Below, piece by piece: positions 52,711 through 63,048 of a stretch of DNA of 64,000 bases. Both the position numbers and the translations under genes were made by a program. Below the pieces are notes generated by a model. That model saw nothing but the letters and a program-made list of their open reading frames with translations. It was not told where the DNA came from and did not search any database. The first letter of the stretch is position 1. The number at the start of each line of letters is the position of its first letter. The DNA is taken from contig NZ_BCZK01000004.1 in assembly GCF_001598695.1 (NCBI RefSeq), positions 248,001 to 312,000 on the forward strand, written 5' to 3'. The stretch is from Klebsiella oxytoca NBRC 105695 (GTDB lineage: Bacteria; Pseudomonadota; Gammaproteobacteria; Enterobacterales; Enterobacteriaceae).

Positions 52711-53062
52711 AGATGCTCTACGGATAACCCTAAATCCTGCAGGGTGTATTCAGGCAGGCATCCAACCAACCGTCATAATCGCGCCAGGAATAACAACGCG
52801 GAACTGGCTGGTGATTTTAGTTATCGCTGCGAACAGACGATTGATATAAATCAAGAAATCACGTAGCTGATATTAATAATACCGTTTTTTTAACATTCAT
52901 CCGCCATAAGCAGAAAGCATGTAAATACGAGGATTATCTTATATAACATTAATTAATGTTTTGCCTGCGGGATTTTTACATCCTCATCAATTGACCCTTC
53001 CGCTTTCCTGTGCCTTAATACGCACATCGCCCAGCCTTTGGGTATACTTTAAGGAACCTTTT
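52711..53062. promoter_or_regulatory. Divergent pdeF/yfgG intergenic region
   Basis: This AT-rich 352-bp gap carries no further reading frame that I can support. A TTGACC (52991-52996) with TTAATA 18 bases on, or an overlapping TATACT at 53043-53048, could serve as the yfgG promoter. No operator is recognised. Confidence 0.35.
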
Positions 53063-53272
53063 GTGAGTCAGGCACCCAGTATGCGTAAACGACATCGATT
53101 TAACCGTCGCATGACCCGTATCGTACTGCTTATCAGCTTTATCTTCTTCTTTGGACGCTTTGTCTACTCCTCCATTGGTGCCTGGTACCATCATCAGGAC
53201 AAAAAGCAATCGCAGCAATCCACTATCACCGTTGAGCCTTCGGATTCAGCAAAAGCGCCTGAGCAAAAATAA
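53063..53272 (+). CDS. yfgG: YfgG, small membrane protein (GTG start)
   Basis: This 69-aa protein has a basic N-terminus (MSQAPSMRKRHRFNRRMTR), one membrane helix (IVLLISFIFFFGRFVY) and a hydrophilic tail. GTG at 53063 is chosen because AAGGA lies seven bases upstream and the residues align with the E. coli YfgG N-terminus (MNQATSMRKRHRFN). A later ATG (53081) would drop six conserved residues. The function is poorly known. It is divergent from pdeF. Confidence 0.85.
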   Translation: MSQAPSMRKRHRFNRRMTRIVLLISFIFFFGRFVYSSIGAWYHHQDKKQSQQSTITVEPSDSAKAPEQK

Positions 53273-53285
53273 ACGCTCAAAAAGA

Positions 53286-54182
53286 CTAATGCCGAAGCAC
53301 AACCAGCACACCAGCCATCACTAACAATGTGCCCGCTATTTGTGCCAGCGAAATGGGTTCTCCCAGTAACCACCAGCTAAAGAATACGGTTAGCATTGGT
53401 CCCAGAAGGCCGATCAGCACGGCGCGTTCCGCACCAATGCGCTGCACGGCCGCCGACTGCCAGAAGATCGGTAATACGGTTGAGAAGAGCGCCATCGCGC
53501 CACACCATAGATATACCTGCCACGGCAGGTTAAGCGCGGATAACGGTTGAGCAAGATAAAAATGGGTTTGCGTGGCAAGAGATGAAACCAGCAGGGCAAG
53601 AACCGCGAACTTCATCGACCCCATACGCCGGATTGCCACCTCTGACCCGGCATTATAAATGGCATACAGTAAGGCCGCTGCGGCGATCAGACCACCACCG
53701 AGCACCAGGCTATGCATATCACCGCTAATCTGCAGATCGTGGACAAACGCCAGCAAAATTCCCGACCAGGAGAGCGCTAAGGCCAGGAGTACCTTTTTTT
53801 CGAAACGCTTACCCAAAAACAGGACGCCAATCAGAATAGTGAGCGCCGGGTAGGTAAATAAGATCAGCCGCTCAAGCCCGGCGGTAATATAGCGCAGGCC
53901 CATAAAATCCAGGATCGCCGAACCGTAATACCCCACTATTCCCAGCAGCAGTAGCAGCAGATAATCACGACGCTGCAGTGGTACACCGCTACGCAGCACC
54001 CGTAGAGCAACCAGGATAACGAAAGGTAACGACAGGGTCATCCGCAGCATGAGTAAAGTAATGGCATCTACCGTTGCCTGCTCGTAGGCAAGCTTGACGA
54101 ATATTGCCTTAAACGAGAAACCAAAAGCCGCGCAGACGGAAAATAGCACGCCGATCAGCTGTGAAGATGACGCTTTATTCAT
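53286..54182 (-). CDS. EamA/DMT-family transporter (likely exporter)
   Basis: This 298-aa protein has about ten membrane helices in two EamA repeats, typical of the drug/metabolite transporter superfamily (RhaT/YdcZ-like). The first repeat ends near GIVGYYGSAILDFMGLRYI, and the second holds LIGLLGPMLTVFFSWWLLGEPI. The ATG at 54182 overlaps the stop of the upstream hydrolase by four bases, so the two are translationally coupled. The substrate is unknown. The pairing suggests export of the hydrolase's substrate or product. It occupies part of the site where E. coli has yfgH/yfgI. Confidence 0.82.
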   Translation of the reverse strand: MNKASSSQLIGVLFSVCAAFGFSFKAIFVKLAYEQATVDAITLLMLRMTLSLPFVILVALRVLRSGVPLQRRDYLLLLLLGIVGYYGSAILDFMGLRYITAGLERLILFTYPALTILIGVLFLGKRFEKKVLLALALSWSGILLAFVHDLQISGDMHSLVLGGGLIAAAALLYAIYNAGSEVAIRRMGSMKFAVLALLVSSLATQTHFYLAQPLSALNLPWQVYLWCGAMALFSTVLPIFWQSAAVQRIGAERAVLIGLLGPMLTVFFSWWLLGEPISLAQIAGTLLVMAGVLVVLRH

Positions 54183-54991
54183 CGTGAGGCCTGCTGCAAT
54201 AAAGCTATCTGTCGCCACATCTCCGGCGAGTTTGAATACATAGGGAAATGCCCGCAATGCGGAATTTCCGCCAACTTTACACCACGGCGGGCAATAGAAG
54301 ATAAATAGCTTAGCCCGGCATTCTGGTCGCCGTACATAAACATTTTTGGACACGGTAAATTAAGGAATTTCGCCATTAGCTCACCGTGGTCAGAATAATC
54401 CACCATCGAAGAGAAAATCCCCGGCACCGCTTGAGCGCGAACCTTTTGCGGCAGGCTGCTGGCATAGAGCGCGCTGGCCCAGGCTGGCGATTGGCGAGTG
54501 CGTTCAATAAAGCGCGCGAAGAAACGTTCCGCGTCCGGCTCAGCATATTGCACAATTTGCCGGCTCAAAAAGCAGTCTTCCGGCGCGATATTGCCCTCAA
54601 TATTCACAAAACTTAGCACTCGCTCGGGGAAAGCGTGCGCCAGCAGAAGCGATGTTAATCCTCCCATTGAATGCCCGACCAGGTGAAAGCGCGTAAACCC
54701 CGCGTGGGAAATCACCTTCAGCGCCGTCTCAAGCAGAAAGGGTAACCCCATCTTGCTGTAATCAGCGCATTGGCTCTCACCACAACCCGGTGCATCCCAG
54801 GCAATAAACGGCTGCCCCTCAAAGGCTCGATGGCGCACGAAATCAGCGTAATCCTCTTTGCTGGAGCCAAAACCGTGAAGAAAGACGACCGGCTCCCCCG
54901 TTCCTTCACGGCTAATGGACGCGATATCAAGCCCGATGCCCTGCACCGTCATTGGCAAGCGCTGCCATGTCAACTCCGGCTGTATATTCAT
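54179..54991 (-). CDS. Alpha/beta hydrolase
   Basis: This 270-aa alpha/beta-fold hydrolase has the nucleophile elbow GHSMGG, the oxyanion region FLHGFGSSKEDY and a likely catalytic His in IPHCGHFPMYSN. No lipid-anchor or signal peptide is visible, so it is cytoplasmic. The substrate is not predictable (ester, amide or C-C bond). Of several in-frame starts, the ATG at 54991 has GAGG five bases upstream; 54994 and 55012 are alternatives. It is first in a two-gene unit with the EamA gene and divergent from a LysR gene. Confidence 0.8.
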   Translation of the reverse strand: MNIQPELTWQRLPMTVQGIGLDIASISREGTGEPVVFLHGFGSSKEDYADFVRHRAFEGQPFIAWDAPGCGESQCADYSKMGLPFLLETALKVISHAGFTRFHLVGHSMGGLTSLLLAHAFPERVLSFVNIEGNIAPEDCFLSRQIVQYAEPDAERFFARFIERTRQSPAWASALYASSLPQKVRAQAVPGIFSSMVDYSDHGELMAKFLNLPCPKMFMYGDQNAGLSYLSSIARRGVKLAEIPHCGHFPMYSNSPEMWRQIALLQQASR

Positions 54992-55068
54992 CATATCCTC
55001 ATTGCTTATCATTCCTGGGCTGGAATCATAACCAGCTATGTTGATATGTAAATTCTTATAAAATAAAC

Positions 55069-55093
55069 TCTGTGATACTAAATAAGTAACAGA
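55069..55093. promoter_or_regulatory. Candidate LysR operator between the hydrolase and its divergent regulator
   Basis: TCTGT (55069-55073) and ACAGA (55089-55093) form an inverted repeat with an AT-rich 15-base centre. It lies directly upstream of the LysR gene, in the 111-bp divergent gap. LysR-type sites commonly have this dyad form. Confidence 0.4.
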
Positions 55094-55102
55094 ATATCTC
55101 TC

Positions 55103-56005
55103 ATGAGCAATATTGATTTTCGTCGTATTAAGCAGCTGTGGATGTTTCTCGCAGTAGCGGAAGAGGAACACTTTGGCCGCGCGGCGCTGCGCCTCGGGAT
55201 GTCGCAACCGCCGCTAACGGAACAAATCAAGCTCCTGGAGCACGGGCTGAAACTCCAGCTGTTCGAGCGTTCGCGGCGCGGGACCCGCCTGAGTCCGGCC
55301 GGAGCCGCACTCCTGCCCGCGGTACGCCAGTTCGCCGACCAGCTCAGCCAGTTGGGCAGAACCGTCGATGAAATCGCCGCAGGCCACTCGGCGGTATTGA
55401 ATATCGGGGCGATAACCTCGGCCATGCTGGAGACCTTACCCCCACTGCTTGAGGAGCTTAAGCGCGCTACGCCCGGGCTAACAGTATTTATCCGGGAAAT
55501 CGATAGTGTCGATGCGATCCCCGCACTGGAGAACGGTGAACTGGATCTGGCTTTTGTGCGCCTGGAAGGTGAGACCGAAGGCCACATCACGACTTTGCCG
55601 CTGGAAGAGTCACGCCTGGCTGTCGCGCTACCGGTCGATCATCCGCTGGCCTTACAGCATCGCGTCAGCCTGCGCGCGCTGGCAAAGGAGCCGATGGTAA
55701 TGTCTGCTCGCCAGGTCAGCCCGGCCTGGTTTGATCTCCTCACCTCGCTGTGTCGCACCCACGGTTTTACTCCCCGCATTCTGCATGAGGTCCGCTCGGT
55801 AAGTTCACAAATTGCGTTCGTCAGCTGCGGCCAGGGCATCGCGCTGGTTCCCGCCTCCACCCGCAAACTGGCGCCGGCTAATGTGGTGATAAAGGCCCTG
55901 GAAGAGAAGCAGATGGTTGTTACCGCGGCGGCGGCGTGGAACAGCGAGCGTCACCACCCGCTGGTTGATTCAGCCATTGCTTTATTGAAAACACGCTACG
56001 CCTGA
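55103..56005 (+). CDS. LysR-family transcriptional regulator
   Basis: This 300-aa LysR-type regulator has a winged HTH at residues ~6-65 (FLAVAEEEHFGRAALRLGMSQPPLTEQIK) and a periplasmic-binding-fold effector domain from ~90 to 300. The AEEEHFGRAA/SQPPLT signature is that of the BenM/CatM/CbnR-like branch, which often controls aromatic or related catabolism. It is divergent from the hydrolase-EamA unit, the usual arrangement for a regulator and its target. The effector is unknown. The Shine-Dalgarno is weak. Confidence 0.85.
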   Translation: MSNIDFRRIKQLWMFLAVAEEEHFGRAALRLGMSQPPLTEQIKLLEHGLKLQLFERSRRGTRLSPAGAALLPAVRQFADQLSQLGRTVDEIAAGHSAVLNIGAITSAMLETLPPLLEELKRATPGLTVFIREIDSVDAIPALENGELDLAFVRLEGETEGHITTLPLEESRLAVALPVDHPLALQHRVSLRALAKEPMVMSARQVSPAWFDLLTSLCRTHGFTPRILHEVRSVSSQIAFVSCGQGIALVPASTRKLAPANVVIKALEEKQMVVTAAAAWNSERHHPLVDSAIALLKTRYA

Positions 56006-56892
56006 CCATTCTCCAACTTCTGCAGTAAACGCAGGATCTCAGCAATACCTTTGCTGATAATTTTATCCTGCCGCATGATTATGCCTAACTGACGATGCAG
56101 CAGCGGAGTCAGTGATTGAACATTTAAGCCAATACGATCCTGCGGATGCTCTACCGCCATTCTCGGCACAATGCTGAACCCCAACCCCGCACGTACCATG
56201 CGCTTAATCGCCTCAATGCTGCCTAACTGCATGACTGGCGCTATCGCCCGCCCATCGGCAAGAAACCAGCCATCGATCAGATCCCGGGTTCCGCTTCCCG
56301 ATTCAAAAGCGATTAGCGGTAATGATTGCAGAATCTCTGGCGTCAGCGACCACGGTAACTCATCCTGCACATCGCTGAAAATACACACAAACTCCTCCTC
56401 TAACACCGGCATAACCGCCAGACTGCGTCCATTCGCCGGTAGCGTACAAAGCCCAAGGTCGAGCCGATTCTCTTCAATAGCCCGAACCACCTCAAGCGTA
56501 TTGCCAACCGTGACCCTCACCGTCAATAAAGGATGCTCATGATGTAGCTTCTGCAGTAACGGAGGTAGCAGATGAATACAGGCGGTTGCTCCGGATCCCA
56601 GCGTTACCGAGCCGCTGATTTCACGATTGAATTCACTCACCGATTGCACCGCCGCGCCCACCGCCAGTTCAATCTGCTCACTATGCGCCAGCAATGCGAT
56701 TCCGGCCGCCGTCGCTTTAATTCCCCGCCCGGTGCGCTCAAGCAGCCTGGTTTGTAGAAACTGTTCCAGCTGACGTACCTGCAGGCTGACCGCAGGCTGC
56801 GACAATCCCAGTACGTCTGCCGCAGCGGAGAAGCTCCCGCGCTGTACGACCAGGCGGAACGTCGCCAGATTTCCCAGATTGAGCGTCATCAT
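55996..56892 (-). CDS. LysR-family transcriptional regulator
   Basis: This 298-aa LysR-type protein has an HTH at ~1-60 (VVQRGSFSAAADVLGLSQPAVSLQVRQLEQ) and an effector domain with the ARAGLGFSIVPR-type motif (MVRAGLGFSIVPRMAVE). It is not closely related to the neighbouring LysR protein. Its last ten bases overlap the end of that gene on the opposite strand. It is divergent from the MFS gene at 56991, its likely target. The start is one of two adjacent ATGs (56892 or 56889). Confidence 0.84.
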   Translation of the reverse strand: MMTLNLGNLATFRLVVQRGSFSAAADVLGLSQPAVSLQVRQLEQFLQTRLLERTGRGIKATAAGIALLAHSEQIELAVGAAVQSVSEFNREISGSVTLGSGATACIHLLPPLLQKLHHEHPLLTVRVTVGNTLEVVRAIEENRLDLGLCTLPANGRSLAVMPVLEEEFVCIFSDVQDELPWSLTPEILQSLPLIAFESGSGTRDLIDGWFLADGRAIAPVMQLGSIEAIKRMVRAGLGFSIVPRMAVEHPQDRIGLNVQSLTPLLHRQLGIIMRQDKIISKGIAEILRLLQKLENGQA

Positions 56893-56990
56893 CACAAAGT
56901 TTCTCTTATAAGGGTCATAAACGGACCGGCCTGCCTGCACAATAGCGCGCAAGGTATGCTGCCGACAACAGCGTAACTGAATGGAAAATC

Positions 56991-58187
56991 ATGAATACAC
57001 CTGCGAACTCGCACTCCGCGCCGGGCTTTATCACGCTGGCCGCCGGGTGCAATCAGCTGATTAACTGGGGAATCTCGTTTTATATGCCCGGCACTTTTGC
57101 CAGGGCTATCGCTCAGGAGACCGGCTGGACCGCCACGGAAATCTATTTCGGACTGACCCTCGCCATGCTCATGATGGCGACGCTTTCTCCGTTTATCGCC
57201 CGGCTTCTTGCCCGCTTTGGCGGCCAGCGAATAGTTATTACCGGTACGCTGGCGATTTCAGCGGGGTGTCTGCTGATGGCTTACGTCCATAGCCTGACGG
57301 GCTGGTTCGCCGCCTGGCTTCTGACCGGCATCGGTATGCGGCTGGCGCTGTACGACGCGCTGTTCGCGGCGCTGGTGAATCTTTACGGGCAGCGGGCCAG
57401 GTTGACCATATCGCGCGTGACGCTGGCCGGAGGATTAGCCTCGGCCCTGTTCTGGCCGCTTGGCGCCTGGCTGCTGACGCGGATGGACTGGCGGCACGCG
57501 CTGCTGATCTACGCCCTGTTTGGCCTGCTTAGCGCTCTGCTGTTGTGGAAAATGCCGAATACCAAATTACCGTTGCCGGTAAGGGTGAAAAAAAACCAGC
57601 AGCTGTCAAAGCATGATAGACGTCCGGCCCTGCTGTACGCGTCGTTGATTGCGCTGGTTACCTTTGTATCCAACGGCACGTCAACGCATCTTCCCGAGTT
57701 CATCGCCAGCGTTGGGCTTCCTGTCGCGGTGGGAATGCTATGGGGAATTGGACAAACCGGCGCGCGTTTTCTCGAAGTGGTATCCGGCTCCGCGCTCACG
57801 CCGCTGCGGCTAACGATATTGACGACCTCGCTGATGCCGCTCTGCTTTGCGCTTGGACTGAGCGGCGCTTTTCTGTCGTGGGCGGCCGGAGGATTTGTAC
57901 TGGGTTACGGCGCGATCAACGGCCTGACCACCGTGTTTAAGGCCACTTTACCGCTGCAGCTCTTTGCCGCCGAGGATTATGCCCGGCTAACCGGCATTCT
58001 GTTGATTCCCGCGCAACTGCTGGCCGCCATATCGCCGTTTGCCTACGCATGGCTAAATCATCATTTCGGGTTGAGGGGAAGCTTAGCCGTTTCCGCCGTG
58101 CTGGCTGTGATGGTGGCAGCTTTGGCGATGGCCATTGCATGGTGTCAGCAGGAGAATACGCCAGCGGCGATTGAAGAACGGGGATAA
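56991..58187 (+). CDS. MFS transporter
   Basis: This 398-aa protein has about 12 membrane helices in two six-helix halves separated by a basic loop (PVRVKKNQQLSKHDRR) near residue 200. The N-terminal segment GFITLAAGCNQLINWGISFYMPGTFARAI is typical of MFS permeases of the monocarboxylate/oxalate-formate-like group, but the substrate is not predictable. It is divergent from a LysR gene (98-bp gap) and ends against guaA with a terminator between. Confidence 0.82.
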   Translation: MNTPANSHSAPGFITLAAGCNQLINWGISFYMPGTFARAIAQETGWTATEIYFGLTLAMLMMATLSPFIARLLARFGGQRIVITGTLAISAGCLLMAYVHSLTGWFAAWLLTGIGMRLALYDALFAALVNLYGQRARLTISRVTLAGGLASALFWPLGAWLLTRMDWRHALLIYALFGLLSALLLWKMPNTKLPLPVRVKKNQQLSKHDRRPALLYASLIALVTFVSNGTSTHLPEFIASVGLPVAVGMLWGIGQTGARFLEVVSGSALTPLRLTILTTSLMPLCFALGLSGAFLSWAAGGFVLGYGAINGLTTVFKATLPLQLFAAEDYARLTGILLIPAQLLAAISPFAYAWLNHHFGLRGSLAVSAVLAVMVAALAMAIAWCQQENTPAAIEERG

Positions 58188-58257
58188 CAGTAGAAGCCCG
58201 GCGTATCGGTATTCATCGCCTCAGGTAATTCCGTAATCCTTTGATATTAACATGAAA

Positions 58258-58291
58258 AATGCCATTAATGACGTCAATCATTAATGGCATT
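58258..58291. terminator. Bidirectional terminator between the MFS gene and guaA
   Basis: A perfect 14-bp stem (58258-58271 with 58278-58291) has a six-base loop and T-runs on both outer sides. It can end the MFS transcript (+) and the guaBA transcript (-). Confidence 0.85.
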
Positions 58292-58322
58292 ATTTTTATT
58301 CAATTACCGCAAAGAATAAATT

Positions 58323-59900
58323 TTATTCCCACTCAATGGTAGCCGGCGGCTTACCGCTGATGTCATACACCACGCGGGAGATACCGTTAACTTCATTGAT
58401 GATGCGGTTGGACACGCGGCCGAGGAAATCGTACGGCAGGTGCGCCCAGTGAGCGGTCATAAAGTCGATGGTTTCAACTGCGCGCAGGGAGACCACCCAG
58501 TCGTACTTACGGCCATCGCCCATTACGCCGACGGAACGCACCGGCAGGAATACGGTGAACGCCTGGCTCACTTTGTTGTACAGGTCAGCTTTGTGCAGCT
58601 CTTCAATGAAGATGGCATCCGCGCGACGCAGCAGGTCACAGTACTCTTTCTTCACTTCGCCCAGCACGCGCACGCCGAGACCCGGGCCCGGGAACGGGTG
58701 ACGATACAGCATGTCGTACGGCAGGCCCAGCTCGAGGCCAATCTTACGCACTTCATCTTTGAACAGCTCGCGCAGCGGTTCAACGAGGCCCATCTTCATC
58801 TCTTTCGGCAGGCCGCCCACGTTGTGGTGAGATTTGATAACGTGCGCTTTGCCGGTTGCGGAAGCCGCAGACTCGATCACGTCAGGGTAGATAGTCCCCT
58901 GCGCCAGCCATTTCACGTCTTCCAGCTTCAGCGCTTCTTCGTCAAACACTTCAACAAACACGCGGCCGATGATTTTACGCTTCGCTTCCGGATCGTTTTC
59001 GCCCGCCAGCGCAGCCAGGAAACGCGCCTCGCCTTCGACGTGAACGATGTTCAGACCGAAACGATCGCCGAACATATCCATAACCTGCTGAGCTTCATTA
59101 AGACGCAGCAGACCGTTATCCACGAAGACGCAGGTCAGGTTTTTGCCGATAGCGCGATGCAGCAGCATTGCGGTAACAGACGAGTCCACGCCGCCGGAGA
59201 GGCCGAGAATGACTTTATCGTCGCCCACTTGCTGACGAATACGTTCGATGGCGTCGTCGATAATTTTGGCCGGGGTCCACAGCGCTTCACACTGGCAAAT
59301 CTCGCGTACAAAACGCTCCAGCATGCGCAGGCCCTGACGGGTGTGGGTCACTTCCGGGTGGAACTGCACGCCGTAGAAGCGCTTCTCTTCGTTGGCCATA
59401 ATGGCGAACGGGCAGGTTTCGGTGCTGGCAACGGTAACGAAGTCAGACGGGATGGCGGTGACTTTGTCGCCGTGGCTCATCCAGACGTCCAGCATAGCGT
59501 TGCCGTCCGCGCTCAGCGCATCTTCAATGCCGTGGATCAGCGCGCTATCGGTCTGAACTTCAACCTGCGCGTAGCCAAATTCACGCTCATTAGAGGCTTC
59601 AACGTGGCCGCCCAGCTGCATCGCCATGGTCTGCATACCGTAGCAGATGCCAAAGACCGGCACGCCAGCTTCGAAGACATACTGCGGGGCGCGCGGGCTG
59701 TTATCTTCGGTAGTGCTTTCCGGGCCGCCGGAAAGAATGATGCCGTTAGGATTGAACTCACGAATTTGAGCTTCAGTCACGTCCCATGCCCACAGTTCAC
59801 AGTAGACACCTAATTCACGAACGCGACGCGCAACCAGCTGGGTGTATTGAGAACCGAAGTCCAGGATAAGAATACGATGTTTATGAATGTTATCCGTCAT
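58323..59900 (-). CDS. guaA: GMP synthase (glutamine-hydrolysing)
   Basis: GuaA (525 aa) aminates XMP to GMP. The class-I glutamine amidotransferase domain (~1-205) has the catalytic Cys in [11 protein letters not shown] and the His/Glu pair in FHPEVTH. The ATP-pyrophosphatase domain has the P-loop [12 protein letters not shown], followed by the C-terminal dimerisation domain. It is second in the guaBA operon, 68 nt after guaB with a hairpin in between. Confidence 0.98.
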   Translation of the reverse strand: MTDNIHKHRILILDFGSQYTQLVARRVRELGVYCELWAWDVTEAQIREFNPNGIILSGGPESTTEDNSPRAPQYVFEAGVPVFGICYGMQTMAMQLGGHVEASNEREFGYAQVEVQTDSALIHGIEDALSADGNAMLDVWMSHGDKVTAIPSDFVTVASTETCPFAIMANEEKRFYGVQFHPEVTHTRQGLRMLERFVREICQCEALWTPAKIIDDAIERIRQQVGDDKVILGLSGGVDSSVTAMLLHRAIGKNLTCVFVDNGLLRLNEAQQVMDMFGDRFGLNIVHVEGEARFLAALAGENDPEAKRKIIGRVFVEVFDEEALKLEDVKWLAQGTIYPDVIESAASATGKAHVIKSHHNVGGLPKEMKMGLVEPLRELFKDEVRKIGLELGLPYDMLYRHPFPGPGLGVRVLGEVKKEYCDLLRRADAIFIEELHKADLYNKVSQAFTVFLPVRSVGVMGDGRKYDWVVSLRAVETIDFMTAHWAHLPYDFLGRVSNRIINEVNGISRVVYDISGKPPATIEWE

Positions 59901-59938
59901 TGACGATAATTCCGAGGCAAGTGATACAGGTTAAATAA

Positions 59939-59963
59939 ATCGCCCGGCGCGTGGCCGGGCGAT
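59939..59963 (-). other. Intercistronic hairpin in guaBA
   Basis: A 10-bp stem (59939-59948 with 59954-59963) with a five-base loop lies six bases after the guaB stop. The following T-run is poor, so it is more likely a partial attenuator or mRNA stabiliser than a full terminator. Confidence 0.6.
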
Positions 59964-59968
59964 GAAAA

Positions 59969-61435
59969 TCAGGAGCCCATGCGGTAGTTCGGGGATTCCT
60001 TGGTAATGGTCACGTCGTGAACGTGACTCTCCTGGATACCCGCGCCGCTGATGCGCACGAATTCCGCTTTGGTCCGCAGGGTGTCGATGGTACCACAACC
60101 GGTCAGGCCCATACAGGAGCGCAGTCCGCCCATCTGCTGGTGAATAATCTCTTTCAGACGGCCTTTATAGGCGACGCGACCTTCGATACCTTCCGGTACC
60201 AGTTTGTCGGCGGCGTTATCGGTCTGGAAGTAGCGATCGGAGGAGCCTTTAGACATCGCGCCAAGGGAACCCATACCGCGGTAAGATTTGTAAGAACGCC
60301 CCTGGTAGAGTTCGATTTCGCCCGGGGACTCTTCGGTACCCGCCAGCATCGAGCCAACCATGACGGCTGAAGCACCAGCGGCGATAGCTTTGGCGATATC
60401 GCCGGAGAAACGAATACCGCCGTCGGCGATAACCGGAATACCGGTGCCTTCCAGCGCTTCAACCGCGTCAGAAACGGCGGTGATCTGCGGAACGCCCACG
60501 CCGGTCACGATACGCGTCGTACAGATGGAGCCAGGACCGATACCCACTTTCACCGCGCTGCAGCCGGCTTCCGCCAGCGCACGTGCGCCCGCGCCGGTCG
60601 CCACGTTGCCGCCGATGATTTGCAGGTCAGGATATTTTGCGCGGGTATCGCGAATACGCTGCAATACGCCCTCAGAGTGACCGTGAGAAGAGTCGATCAG
60701 CAGAATATCGACGCCCGCGGCAACCAGCGCATCAACGCGCTCTTCGTTACCCGCGCCCGCGCCAACCGCTGCGCCAACGCGCAGGCGACCCTGCTCATCT
60801 TTACAGGCGTTCGGTTTACGTTCCGCTTTCTGGAAATCTTTAACGGTGATCATGCCGAGAAGATGGAAGCTGTCATCCACAACCAGGGCTTTCTCAACGC
60901 GTTTTTCATGCATTTTGGCAAAGACCACTTCGCGGCTTTCACCTTCGCGAACGGTAACCAGACGCTCTTTCGGCGTCATATATACGCTAACCGGCTGGTT
61001 CAGGTCGGTGACGAAACGCACATCGCGGCCGGTAATGATGCCGACCAGCTCATTGTCTTCGGTCACAACCGGATAGCCAGCAAAACCGTTACGTTCAGTC
61101 AGCTCTTTAACTTCGCGCAGAGTCGTAGTCGGCAGAACGGTCTGCGGGTCGGTAACCACGCCGGACTCATGCTTCTTCACGCGCTTAACTTCTTCCGCCT
61201 GACGCTCGATAGACATGTTTTTATGAATAAAACCGATGCCGCCTTCCTGTGCCAGGGCAATCGCCAGACGCGCTTCCGTCACGGTATCCATTGCTGCGGA
61301 GAGCATAGGAATATTCAGGCGAATGGTTTTCGTCAGCTGGGTGCTGAGATCGGCGGTGTTTGGCAGAACGGTTGAATGAGCGGGAACGAGGAGGACGTCG
61401 TCAAACGTCAGAGCTTCTTTAGCGATACGTAGCAT
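59969..61435 (-). CDS. guaB: IMP dehydrogenase
   Basis: GuaB (488 aa, the E. coli length) oxidises IMP to XMP with NAD+. The catalytic Cys is in [15 protein letters not shown], and two CBS domains are inserted at about residues 95-205. The ATG at 61435 ([19 protein letters not shown]) is the conserved start. The promoter carries a perfect TATAAT and a PurR-like site upstream, and xseA is divergent. Confidence 0.98.
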   Translation of the reverse strand: MLRIAKEALTFDDVLLVPAHSTVLPNTADLSTQLTKTIRLNIPMLSAAMDTVTEARLAIALAQEGGIGFIHKNMSIERQAEEVKRVKKHESGVVTDPQTVLPTTTLREVKELTERNGFAGYPVVTEDNELVGIITGRDVRFVTDLNQPVSVYMTPKERLVTVREGESREVVFAKMHEKRVEKALVVDDSFHLLGMITVKDFQKAERKPNACKDEQGRLRVGAAVGAGAGNEERVDALVAAGVDILLIDSSHGHSEGVLQRIRDTRAKYPDLQIIGGNVATGAGARALAEAGCSAVKVGIGPGSICTTRIVTGVGVPQITAVSDAVEALEGTGIPVIADGGIRFSGDIAKAIAAGASAVMVGSMLAGTEESPGEIELYQGRSYKSYRGMGSLGAMSKGSSDRYFQTDNAADKLVPEGIEGRVAYKGRLKEIIHQQMGGLRSCMGLTGCGTIDTLRTKAEFVRISGAGIQESHVHDVTITKESPNYRMGS

Positions 61436-61475
61436 GGGCAATATCTCGACCAGGGTGGATAAATATTGCCGTGGC

Positions 61476-61501
61476 ATTATACAGAGCGTAACCGATTGCA
61501 T
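61476..61501 (-). promoter_or_regulatory. guaB promoter with PurR-like operator
   Basis: On the minus strand ATGCAATCGGTTACGC (61501-61486) fits the PUR box at all but the last position, and a perfect TATAAT (61481-61476) follows four bases on. The operator would cover the spacer and -35. The E. coli guaB promoter has the same arrangement. Confidence 0.8.
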
Positions 61502-61593
61502 CTACCCTTTTTTGCAAATAATACTTGCGATCCCCTCTCAGCAGGTTACTATCGACTGAATAACCTGCTGATTTAGAATTTGATCTTGCTCAC

Positions 61594-62967
61594 ATGTTGC
61601 CATCTCAATCCCCCTCAATTTACACGGTTAGCCGCCTCAATCAGTCGGTCCGGCTGCTGCTGGAACGTGAAATGGGCCAGGTATGGATCAGCGGCGAGAT
61701 TTCCAATTTCAGCCAGCCCTCTTCCGGTCACTGGTACTTTACCTTAAAAGACGATAACGCCCAGGTGCGCTGCGCAATGTTTCGCAACAGCAACCGCCGG
61801 GTGACCTTCCGTCCGCAGCACGGGCAGCAGGTGCTGGTTCGCGCCAACATTACCCTTTACGAGCCGCGCGGCGATTATCAGATTATCGTGGAGAGCATGC
61901 AGCCTGCGGGCGAAGGACTGCTTCAGCAGAAGTATGAACAGCTGAAGGCCGCCCTGGCGGCGGAAGGCTTGTTCGATCAGCAGCATAAAAAAGCGCTTCC
62001 CTCCCCTGCGCACTGCGTAGGCGTCATTACCTCTAAAACCGGCGCCGCGCTGCATGATATTTTACAGGTGCTCAAGCGTCGCGACCCTTCCCTGCCGGTG
62101 ATTATTTATCCGACCGCCGTTCAGGGCGAAGACGCACCGGGGCAGATTGTTCGCGCGATTGAACTGGCCAACGCGCGCCGCGAATGCGACGTACTTATCG
62201 TCGGACGCGGCGGCGGTTCGCTGGAAGATTTATGGAGTTTTAACGACGAGCGGGTGGCGCGGGCGATATTTACCAGTCCGATTCCCATCGTCAGCGCCGT
62301 GGGCCATGAAACTGACGTCACTATTGCCGATTTCGTCGCCGACCTGCGCGCGCCAACGCCTTCCGCGGCGGCAGAAATTGTCAGCCGTAACCAGCTGGAG
62401 CTGCTGCGCCAGCTCCAGTCAGGACAGCAGCGTCTTGAGATGGCGATGGACTACTTCCTTGCCAACCGCCATCGTCGCTTTACCCAGATATTTCACCGCC
62501 TGCAGCAGCAGCATCCTCAGCTGCGCCTTGCTCGCCAGCAAACGGAGCTGGAAAAGTTGCGTCAGCGCATGCGTTTCGCTCTTGAGACGCAGATGAAGCG
62601 CGCCGATCAGCGCCAGCAGCGCGCTACGCAGCGTCTGAATCAGCAAAATCCGCAGCCGCGTATTCACCGTGCCCAGAGCCGTATTCAACAGCTGGAATAT
62701 CGCCTGGCGGAAAATATCCGCAGCCGCCTCGGCGAGCAGCGCGAGCGCTTCGGCAATATGGTCACGCATCTGGAGGCCGTCAGCCCGCTGGCGACGCTCG
62801 CCCGCGGCTATAGCGTGACTTCCGCCAGCGACGGCAAAGTGCTGAAGCAGACCAAACAGGTACGCGAGGGAGACCTTCTCACTACCCGCCTGAACGATGG
62901 CTGGGTGGAGAGCGAAGTGAAAAACATCACGCCGGCGAAGAAAACGCGCTCCCGTAAAAAAGCCTGA
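61594..62967 (+). CDS. xseA: Exodeoxyribonuclease VII large subunit
   Basis: XseA (457 aa; 456 in E. coli) is the catalytic large subunit of the ATP-independent single-strand exonuclease VII. An N-terminal OB-fold (~20-115, [20 protein letters not shown]) precedes the catalytic core with the [17 protein letters not shown] motif. A long Gln/Arg-rich coiled coil (~280-390) is where XseB subunits bind. XseB is encoded elsewhere. The C-terminus is Lys/Arg-rich. Confidence 0.97.
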   Translation: MLPSQSPSIYTVSRLNQSVRLLLEREMGQVWISGEISNFSQPSSGHWYFTLKDDNAQVRCAMFRNSNRRVTFRPQHGQQVLVRANITLYEPRGDYQIIVESMQPAGEGLLQQKYEQLKAALAAEGLFDQQHKKALPSPAHCVGVITSKTGAALHDILQVLKRRDPSLPVIIYPTAVQGEDAPGQIVRAIELANARRECDVLIVGRGGGSLEDLWSFNDERVARAIFTSPIPIVSAVGHETDVTIADFVADLRAPTPSAAAEIVSRNQLELLRQLQSGQQRLEMAMDYFLANRHRRFTQIFHRLQQQHPQLRLARQQTELEKLRQRMRFALETQMKRADQRQQRATQRLNQQNPQPRIHRAQSRIQQLEYRLAENIRSRLGEQRERFGNMVTHLEAVSPLATLARGYSVTSASDGKVLKQTKQVREGDLLTTRLNDGWVESEVKNITPAKKTRSRKKA

Positions 62968-63048
62968 TTATTCTGCCTTTTCAACCGGGGATAACTATAC
63001 TGCTCTCATGCCCTTTTTAAACGGTTCTATCCGGCTAAGGAGCGTGAT

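Noticed and set aside
58440-59813. 457-codon plus-strand frame opposite guaA
   Set aside because: It is an antisense shadow of guaA with biased composition and no ribosome-binding site or family match.
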